Shown piece after piece: positions 7,720-12,638 of a DNA stretch of 12,638 nt. The translations under genes were made by a program, and so were the position numbers. The stretch lies in contig DZDC01000070.1 in assembly GCA_022736595.1 (NCBI GenBank), forward strand, positions 1-12,638. The letters run 5' to 3'. Source of the DNA: Draconibacterium orientale. GTDB taxonomy: Bacteria > Bacteroidota > Bacteroidia > Bacteroidales > UBA1556. The notes under the pieces are model-generated. The model saw only the letters and a program-made list of their open reading frames with translations. It searched no databases and was not told the DNA's origin. The stretch's first letter is position 1. Each line of letters opens with the position of its first letter.

Positions 7720-8997
7720 ATGAAAGCTATTTGTTTTTATTTCCAAGTTCATCAACCATTTAGGTTGAAACACTATCGCTTTTTCGATATTGGAAAGGAT
7801 CCTTATTATTTCGATGAGTTTCAGAATGAATTTATTGCACGTAGGGTAGCTGATAAGTGCTATTTACCTATGAATCAACTTCTTTTGGATTCAATAAATG
7901 AATTTGGAACAGCCTTTAAAGTAAGTTTCTCAATTTCAGGAACCGCCCTCGACCAGTTTGAACGGTACACTCCTGAGGTTATTGAAAGTTTCCGTCGTTT
8001 GGCACAAAGCGGTTGTGTCGAATTTTTGAGTGAAACTTACACGCACTCCTTATCTGCTCTGAAGTCGAAAGAAGAATTTACCATGCAAGTGGAGAAGCAT
8101 AAGGCACGTATTTTTGAATTGTTTGGAGTGGTTCCCACTGCATTCCGTAACACTGAGTTGATTTATTCTGATCAAATTGGTGCTATGGTGGCCGATATGG
8201 GTTTCAATACCATGCTAACTGAAGGAGCTAAGCATATTTTAGGTTGGAAATCGCCAAACTATCTTTATACCAACAGCATCAACCCAAAACTAAAGATGCT
8301 GCTTAAAAACTTCCGGTTGAGCGATGACATCGCTTTTCGCTTTTCGCAACAAAGTTGGCCTTCATGGCCTCTCACTACTGAAAAGTTTGTGGGCTGGCTC
8401 AACGAAATTGACGGAAGAGAAGAAGTGATTAATCTCTTTATGGATTATGAAACCTTTGGCGAACATCAATGGCCCGAAACTGGTATTTTCGAATTTATGA
8501 GAGCATTGCCAGGTCGTGTACTAAGTCATTCCCATTTTCGTTTTCATACCCCGTCAGAAGTTAGTGCAGCACTGCAACCTGTGGCTCCCATTCATGTTCC
8601 TCACCCCATCAGTTGGGCCGATGAGGAGCGCGATTTAACGGCTTGGTTGGGAAATGAACTTCAAGATGAGGCTTTTGATAAACTTTATCAATTGGAACCT
8701 TTTGTTCGCAAATGCACCGATCGAAAAATGATTCAAGATTGGCAATATTTGCAGACCTCCGACCATTTTTACTATATGTGTACCAAATGGTTTAGCGATG
8801 GCGATGTGCATAAATATTTCAATCCTTACGGTACTCCATACGATGCGTTTATTAATTATATGAACGTACTTTCTGACTTTGAAATTCGAATCAAAGCTTG
8901 TGCTGAAAATTACAAAGAAGAAGTTGAAACTCCCAAAGTTGCAAAAGCAATTGCACCTAAAACGGAAACTCCAAAAAAGACAAAAAAGAAGGCTTAA
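7720..8997 (+). CDS. GH57 family alpha-amylase-type glycoside hydrolase
   Basis: A 425-residue cytosolic enzyme of glycoside hydrolase family 57, which cleaves or transfers alpha-1,4-glucan chains by a retaining mechanism. The family's conserved regions appear in order: HQPF (11-14), FLSETYTHSL (102-111), FRNTELIYSD (142-151) with the expected nucleophile Glu146, and MDYETFGEH (241-249) with the expected acid/base Asp242. A fifth region follows in HVPHPISWADEERDLTAWLG (292-311). Both catalytic carboxylates are therefore present, which matters because some Bacteroidota GH57 alpha-amylase-like proteins are reported to lack them. The last 25-30 residues are a Lys/Pro/Thr-rich low-complexity tail. 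It is shorter than GH57 branching enzymes. Last gene of the operon, followed by a terminator. Confidence 0.93.
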   Translation: MKAICFYFQVHQPFRLKHYRFFDIGKDPYYFDEFQNEFIARRVADKCYLPMNQLLLDSINEFGTAFKVSFSISGTALDQFERYTPEVIESFRRLAQSGCVEFLSETYTHSLSALKSKEEFTMQVEKHKARIFELFGVVPTAFRNTELIYSDQIGAMVADMGFNTMLTEGAKHILGWKSPNYLYTNSINPKLKMLLKNFRLSDDIAFRFSQQSWPSWPLTTEKFVGWLNEIDGREEVINLFMDYETFGEHQWPETGIFEFMRALPGRVLSHSHFRFHTPSEVSAALQPVAPIHVPHPISWADEERDLTAWLGNELQDEAFDKLYQLEPFVRKCTDRKMIQDWQYLQTSDHFYYMCTKWFSDGDVHKYFNPYGTPYDAFINYMNVLSDFEIRIKACAENYKEEVETPKVAKAIAPKTETPKKTKKKA

Positions 8998-9023
8998 TAA
9001 TCTTCAATGACGTTATAAAATTT

Positions 9024-9051
9024 AAAGGCTACTTATGGTAGCCTTTTTTTT
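9024..9051 (+). terminator. Terminator of the glycogen operon
   Basis: AAAGGCTAC (9024-9032) pairs with GTAGCCTTT (9038-9046) around a 5-base loop and is followed by a continued T-run. It lies 26 bases after the GH57 stop. Confidence 0.9.
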
Positions 9052-9130
9052 AAACCGAAAAATATTCAGTTTACAGAAACACTGTTGTCCGGTTAAATCT
9101 GATTAAAAAGGCTGTAATGCTTGGTACATC

Positions 9131-9266
9131 TTGTCCCTACGGGACTTTATTGCTGCGGGAGGTTACTTTTAATTCTACCAATATTACGTCCCTTACGGGA
9201 CTGTCCCGGAGGGACAAGATATTGGTAGAAAGTATATTACAGAATTATTAAAAGTCCCGTAGGGAC
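9131..9266. repeat. Nested REP-like palindrome cluster
   Basis: Four short palindromes with arms GTCCC/GGGAC occur at 9133-9145, 9188-9201, 9203-9215 and 9254-9266. The first and last are inverted copies of a 16-base unit, GTCCCTACGGGACTTT (9133-9148 and 9251-9266). The middle two lie inside a further perfect 12-bp inverted pair, TTCTACCAATAT (9173-9184) and ATATTGGTAGAA (9219-9230). Reverse-complementing the third copy gives ATCTTGTCCCTCCGGGAC, nearly identical to the first copy with its flank. The arrangement resembles REP/BIME-type intergenic elements. Confidence 0.75.
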
Positions 9267-9321
9267 GATATATGATTTTACACGGACACCAATGTTTCAG
9301 AAATTAACCTTCAATTTTATA

Positions 9322-9370
9322 CCAATTGTAATTATATTTTAGTCCATACTAAAATATAATTTTACAATGG
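9322..9370. repeat. AT-rich hairpin with a perfect 14-bp stem
   Basis: AATTATATTTTAGT (9330-9343) and ACTAAAATATAATT (9348-9361) are perfect inverted copies around a 4-base loop. Outer bases extend the pairing with a small bulge (TTGT with ACAA, then CCA with TGG). It lies downstream of the minus-strand response regulator and could mark the 3' end of that transcript, although it lacks the GC-rich stem of a typical terminator. It could also be a mobile-element remnant. Confidence 0.5.
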
Positions 9371-9445
9371 TCAATGCCGATATATCATGAAAATAACTCA
9401 ATGAGACCTTGCCGAAATTGGACTATATTGAATGTATCATCGGTA

Positions 9446-10198
9446 TTATTCTTCTCTGAGCAATCCTTTTTCTTTTAAAATTTCGAAAAAGGCTTCTCTA
9501 TAGGTATCGCTAATGGGTAGGAGGTCGTTGGCAATCTTAATTCGGTTGCGTTCAATGCTTTCAATTTTGTTGAATGGAACCAGATACGATTTATGAATTC
9601 TGAAAAACTGACCTTTAGGCAGCATTTCTTCCATTTTTTTGAAATTAGAAAGGGTCATGATGTTTCCTAATTTGGTTCGTACCATGAGGTAATCTTTCAT
9701 TCCTTGGATAAACAGAATGTCGTTAAACGCCACTTTCTGCATTCGGTATTCCGTTTTAATGAAGACAAAATTTTGTTCTAATGCATCTTTTTTATTATCG
9801 ATAATCACTGAACTCACAGGTTGATCTGATTGGGCAATTTTATTCACTGCTTGCATAAACCGAGTGAAAGTAAAAGGTTTGAGAAGATAGTCAGCGACAT
9901 CCAATTCGTAACCCTTAAGTGCAAATTGATCATAAGCAGTAGTGAAAATTACTTTGGGTTTTTTCTTAAGTATTTCCAATACTTGAATTCCAGTAAGGTC
10001 ACTCATCTGAATGTCGAGAAACATTAAGTCAACATGGTTTGCATTAATAAATTCGATGGCTTGAAGTCCATTTTCAAAGCTGCCGGCAAGCTCAAGAAAG
10101 GGGACCTTTTGAATAAATGATTTCATTTTTTCTAAGGCCAGAGGCTCGTCGTCAACTGCAATGCATCTTATTTTAAATTCCGAGGTGTTGGTGCTCAT
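9446..10198 (-). CDS. LytTR-family response regulator
   Basis: A 250-residue DNA-binding response regulator of the LytR/AgrA type. The receiver domain (about 9-125) has the acidic pair Asp16-Asp17, phosphoacceptor Asp62 in FLDIQM, Thr86/Thr87 in FTTAYD and Lys107 in LLKPF. The LytTR output domain spans about 144-240 (FVFIKTEYRMQKV, DILFIQGMKDYLMV, FFRIHKSYLV). Its ATG overlaps the stop of the upstream kinase gene by 4 bases (ATGA), so the two are translationally coupled and almost certainly partners. No LytTR-type direct repeat was identified near its own operon, and the regulon is unknown. Confidence 0.96.
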   Translation of the reverse strand: MSTNTSEFKIRCIAVDDEPLALEKMKSFIQKVPFLELAGSFENGLQAIEFINANHVDLMFLDIQMSDLTGIQVLEILKKKPKVIFTTAYDQFALKGYELDVADYLLKPFTFTRFMQAVNKIAQSDQPVSSVIIDNKKDALEQNFVFIKTEYRMQKVAFNDILFIQGMKDYLMVRTKLGNIMTLSNFKKMEEMLPKGQFFRIHKSYLVPFNKIESIERNRIKIANDLLPISDTYREAFFEILKEKGLLREE

Positions 10199-11445
10199 TT
10201 TAGGTCAATTTTAAGTTCTACATGATAGGTGTCGTCAACCTCTTGGATGTTAAGTTGATGTTGGGAAGGATATAAAATTTCTAACCTTCGCTTGACGTTG
10301 TGCAATCCAATTCCTCCAACTTCGTCTTTCAGCTGATTGGGGTTGACGTGGTTAAAGCAACTAAAATAAATTTGGTTTTCGGTGATGATAAGTTGAATTA
10401 ATATCCCTGGAGCAGCTACTGATTTATTACCATGTTTTATGGCATTTTCAACAAAAGGAACAAAAAGCAAAGCGCCAATGGTTTGTTTGTCAATGGTGCC
10501 TTCTTGAGTGAAGCTAATGAAGTCTTTTTGCGAATATCTCAATGACTGTAAGGCTATCATATTGTTGAGGTATTCCACTTCACGACTTAAAAAAACAATT
10601 CCACTTTGAGCTTCATAAATCATATATCGCATTAAATCAGATAGTTTCATAATTGATTCAGAAGCTTTGTCGGGATTGGAATAGATTAAACTATCAATAT
10701 TGTTTAAGGTGTTAAATAAAAAATGTGGGTTAACTTGCATTTTAAGCATATCAAGTTCACTCTTAAGGCTTTGACTTTCAAGTTCCTGCTGGTGATTTCG
10801 TATATCAAACCAACGCATGATGAGTTTTATAGCCGCGGCTACTACCACAATGCTGTTGGTAGAAATAAGATAATCGAAATAGGTAAATCCCCAAAAACTT
10901 ATTTTTCCGACATATTCAGCAAAATACAAAGGAACATAGAAATAGACAAAAACGATACGAGCCACCAAAGAGAAGGTAAAGGCTAACGCACTGATTGATA
11001 ATATGTATCGAAGGATATGTCCTCGATAGAGAAACAATGGCATCAGAACATATAAATTGATATAGGTAGCAAGAAGATCTACAGGCAAGAAGAATAACAA
11101 GCTTGATGAAACAAGGTATCCAAAAGATTCTTCGGGAAAATTAATTTTACTCAAAATGGAGAATCCCATCAAGTAGCTAAGCCAAAAAATAAAATGTCGG
11201 GCAAACTTAAATCCGAAATCGGCACTTCGGGTGAAGGTATTAATATTGGTTATTTGACTGCGAAAGTTAGAATTGGAGTAAATCACACGTACAAAAAGTA
11301 TGGCAGCGGCAACAAACAAAACAGCAATTATAGGAAGGCTATCTTTGATGTTGAACATAAAAATTCCCATTAATATTAACAAAATGCCAAGGCTAACCAA
11401 GGCGGTTGCATTATTGATGTGAGGTAATTTAAAGTTGTTCTTCAT
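10195..11445 (-). CDS. LytS/YehU-type membrane sensor histidine kinase
   Basis: A 416-residue sensor kinase that phosphorylates the co-encoded LytTR regulator. The N-terminal half is membrane-embedded with about six hydrophobic segments (near 13-31, 36-54, 82-100, 108-137, 146-170 and 190-210) and no recognisable extracellular sensor domain. A short coiled-coil-like linker (215-235) leads to the His_kinase domain: QVNPHFLFNTLNN with phosphoacceptor His241. The ATPase domain follows with N-box VENAIKHG (332-339) and glycine box GGIGLHNVKRRLEILYP (377-393). This is the compact LytS-like organisation common in Bacteroidota. The signal sensed cannot be inferred. Possible co-transcription with the 97-residue membrane protein 85 bases upstream is noted; the gap holds only a poor -7 match (CAAAATA, 11484-11490). 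Confidence 0.95.
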   Translation of the reverse strand: MKNNFKLPHINNATALVSLGILLILMGIFMFNIKDSLPIIAVLFVAAAILFVRVIYSNSNFRSQITNINTFTRSADFGFKFARHFIFWLSYLMGFSILSKINFPEESFGYLVSSSLLFFLPVDLLATYINLYVLMPLFLYRGHILRYILSISALAFTFSLVARIVFVYFYVPLYFAEYVGKISFWGFTYFDYLISTNSIVVVAAAIKLIMRWFDIRNHQQELESQSLKSELDMLKMQVNPHFLFNTLNNIDSLIYSNPDKASESIMKLSDLMRYMIYEAQSGIVFLSREVEYLNNMIALQSLRYSQKDFISFTQEGTIDKQTIGALLFVPFVENAIKHGNKSVAAPGILIQLIITENQIYFSCFNHVNPNQLKDEVGGIGLHNVKRRLEILYPSQHQLNIQEVDDTYHVELKIDLK

Positions 11446-11530
11446 GAAGGGTTTAAAGTTTATTTAGAATTGTTTGTGCAATGCAAAATAGCAAAGGATT
11501 TTACCATAAGAATTTTCAATTAAAGCACGC

Positions 11531-11824
11531 CTAAAGTGATATGGGTATAATGAATAGTGCAAAATTAATCATAAGTGCGGTTAAGCTAAAAATTAAAATA
11601 ATTCCTAAAATGCAGCTTAGGTTTTTGTTTTCAATAATATAGTTGAGAATACTTGATTTGGCAAATTGACGAATAAACACCAACAAGGTTCCAATAAAGC
11701 TTAAAATGGATACGCCAATGCCGGCAAAAATATTATCAAATGTGTAAACAACGGGCATTCCGAAGTTTAGACTAATAACTAAACTAAAGAAGCTTATTGA
11801 AAGATAAAAGAGAAACGCAGCCAT
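11531..11824 (-). CDS. Small hypothetical membrane protein
   Basis: A 97-residue hydrophobic protein that I do not recognise. Three or four membrane-spanning stretches are visible (near 3-20, 29-51 and 68-95). A basic, polar stretch around 52-67 (RQFAKSSILNYIIENK) suggests a loop. The layout resembles small inner-membrane proteins of unknown function. An exact TATATTTG -7 box with a TTTG -33 lies about 55 bases upstream of the ATG, which supports the gene being real. It lies on the same strand 85 bases upstream of the kinase gene and may share its transcript; a role in signalling is speculative. Confidence 0.65.
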   Translation of the reverse strand: MAAFLFYLSISFFSLVISLNFGMPVVYTFDNIFAGIGVSILSFIGTLLVFIRQFAKSSILNYIIENKNLSCILGIILIFSLTALMINFALFIIPISL

Positions 11825-11878
11825 GCTTTGTTGATTTTAAGAGGTCTAAAGTACTTGTATTTGGAGTTAATTTCAAAT

Positions 11879-11912
11879 CAAATATACCAAATCATAAGAA
11901 TAATCGCCCAAA
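11879..11912 (-). promoter_or_regulatory. Promoter of the small membrane protein (possibly the whole sensor operon)
   Basis: On the minus strand TTTG (11912-11909) and TATATTTG (11886-11879) are separated by 22 bases. The -7 box is an exact consensus match. The predicted start near 11872 gives a leader of about 48 nt. Confidence 0.55.
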
Positions 11913-11996
11913 TTACTCATTTTGAATATCATCAAGTAAATTTTGTACTTGGCCTTTTTAGATATGTTGTATTTAATGGAGATTAAGGATTGATTT

Positions 11997-12158
11997 GAGA
12001 CCGTTGCAAAACTTTTTTGGCGAAAAGATTTTAGGCGGTAGGAAAATTTAAACTGGAGTTAACCTATTGTTAATGAGGATTGAAATTTTTCGACAACGAC
12101 AAAGCTTGAAGTCAAAAAAGTTAAAATCTTATATTTAAGATAATTTTGCAACGGTCTC
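11997..12158. mobile_element. 162-bp MITE with perfect 15-bp terminal inverted repeats
   Basis: GAGACCGTTGCAAAA (11997-12011) and TTTTGCAACGGTCTC (12144-12158) are perfect inverted copies. The element is bracketed by the direct repeat GATTT (11992-11996 and 12159-12163), which reads as a 5-bp target-site duplication. The 132-base interior contains no transposase frame. Subterminal similarity exists: CTTTTTTG and AAGATTTTA occur near the left end, and their inverted copies near the right. It is best explained as a non-autonomous derivative mobilised in trans by a DDE transposase of an IS with the same ends; the IS family is not assignable from this sequence alone. Confidence 0.85.
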
Positions 12159-12377
12159 GATTTGGTATTATTAAAAACGGGTCAATTATTCGAAGTTGAA
12201 TATAATTTGGCTCTAAAATTAAGCTTTGGTCGAGAAAATTGAGCTGAAGGTAGATTTGATTTTTTAGTTTTTCTTACAGTGCTTATTCTTGCAAAATAAA
12301 TTGTGGAATTTAGAGAAATATCAATGATAAGGATAAGAAATATTGTTTTAGTAACTTCAGTGTTATAGTTTAGATAG

Positions 12378-12385
12378 TAATTTTG
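12378..12385 (+). promoter_or_regulatory. -7 box (TAATTTTG) of an ORF-less transcription unit
   Basis: An exact TAnnTTTG match on the plus strand, identical to the -7 box of gap. A convincing -33 was not found. Downstream there is no substantial ORF before the terminator at 12544-12578. Confidence 0.4.
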
Positions 12386-12390
12386 CATTT

Positions 12391-12578
12391 TAAATTCAGA
12401 GTAACAAAAGATGTATAGTTCTCGTCTGAATCACTGATTTCCGTTCAATAAATATTTGCAATTTGCCCATCCCGGGTTTAAATATGATGGCAAAAGAATT
12501 TCGCACATTCTATTGACCAAACCCTGTTAGTTTTATGTTAGACAAGCCATCTTCTTCCCGATAGATGGCTTTTTTTTT
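12391..12578 (+). ncRNA. Candidate small RNA or riboregulatory leader of about 185 nt
   Basis: Bounded by a consensus -7 box and an intrinsic terminator, with no ORF longer than 8 codons (ATG 12411, ending at TGA). Two hairpins can be drawn: ATTCAGA (12394-12400) with TCTGAAT (12425-12431), and TTTGCCCATC (12462-12471, one bulged C) with GATGGCAAA (12486-12494). The GATGGC arm can instead pair with GCCATC of the terminator (12546-12551), which would prevent termination. That is the layout of an antitermination switch. I do not recognise a known RNA family; 6S-like RNA and a riboswitch for the gene to the right are both possible. Confidence 0.4.
12544..12578 (+). terminator. Intrinsic terminator of the orphan unit
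   Basis: AAGCCATCT (12544-12552) pairs with AGATGGCTT (12563-12571) around a 10-base loop, with a nine-base T-run (12570-12578). It works on the plus strand only and has no protein gene upstream of it on that strand. Confidence 0.9.
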
Positions 12579-12597
12579 GTTAGTTTTTGCTTAGTAC

Positions 12598-12638
12598 ATG
12601 ACAAAAAGTTACAATAGATTTAAGATTCAACTATATTG
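12598..12638 (+). CDS. Possible start of a protein gene running off the right edge
   Basis: ATG at 12598 opens a frame reading MTKSYNRFKIQLY that is still open at the window end. Only 13 codons are visible, so neither function nor reality can be judged. If real, its leader would include the terminator at 12544-12578, making that hairpin a control element. Confidence 0.25.
   Translation, partial: MTKSYNRFKIQLY

Larger units (their letters stand above)
9052..9445. other. 394-base intergenic region rich in inverted repeats
   Basis: No gene is supported. It holds the GTCCC/GGGAC palindrome cluster (9131-9266), an AT-rich hairpin (9322-9370) and a weak imperfect inverted pair (9373-9389 with 9431-9447; core CCGAT/ATCGG) adjoining the response regulator stop codon. 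It separates the convergent glycogen and two-component operons. Confidence 0.6.

Noticed and set aside
9131..9266. CRISPR array
   Set aside because: The repeats are short palindromes in alternating orientation with unequal spacing, there are no cas genes, and no uniform direct repeat-spacer pattern exists.
9403..9417. GAGACCTTGCCGAAA, resembling the MITE end GAGACCGTTGCAAAA
   Set aside because: Similarity is partial and no matching inverted partner or target duplication is nearby, so chance is likely.
12073..12138. 21-codon basic frame inside the MITE (MRIEIFRQRQ...)
   Set aside because: It is too short and unlike any transposase segment that I can recognise; probably fortuitous.
12182..12388. 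68-codon minus-strand frame starting MQNYYLNY
   Set aside because: Its composition is that of AT-rich spacer, it matches no family I know, and its start overlaps the plus-strand TAATTTTG box. It has no promoter of its own that I can see.

Overview
The window looks like chromosomal DNA from a Bacteroidota species. It is AT-rich, start codons lack clear Shine-Dalgarno sequences and sit behind A/T-rich leaders, and several genes are preceded by the phylum's TAnnTTTG -7 box, for example TATCTTTG at 4155-4162 (minus) and TATATTTG at 11879-11886 (minus). The protein families fit: a pyrBI pair, a debranching enzyme/GT4/GH57 trio and a LytS/LytTR pair. No closer placement is possible from the sequence alone.

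Layout. 1-188: intergenic, with an unusually GC-rich first 50 bases. 189-1918 (+): a SlyD-like FKBP isomerase and glyceraldehyde-3-phosphate dehydrogenase, each apparently its own unit. A strong bidirectional terminator at 1935-1980 separates these from 2005-4136 (-): pyrI and pyrB (aspartate carbamoyltransferase regulatory and catalytic chains) and, upstream, an FklB/Mip-type FKBP isomerase. The pyrB leader carries a terminator-like hairpin that may be an attenuator. 4389-8997 (+): a glycogen metabolism operon of GH133 debranching enzyme, GT4 glycogen-synthase-like transferase and GH57 alpha-amylase family enzyme, closed by a terminator. 9052-9445: no gene, but a nested cluster of GTCCC/GGGAC palindromes (REP-like) and a long AT hairpin. 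9446-11824 (-): a LytTR response regulator, overlapped by 4 bases by its LytS-type histidine kinase, and upstream a 97-residue membrane protein. 11825-12638: no convincing complete protein gene, but a 162-bp MITE with perfect 15-bp inverted ends and a 5-bp target duplication, then a promoter-to-terminator unit without an ORF (a candidate small RNA or riboregulator), then a possible gene start running off the window.

How the parts work together. Most of the window is housekeeping: protein folding, glycolysis, pyrimidine synthesis and intracellular storage glucan turnover. The sensor/regulator pair may be co-transcribed with the small membrane protein, and its target is not visible here. The least explained material is noncoding: the pyrB leader, the palindrome cluster, the MITE and the orphan transcription unit at the right end.
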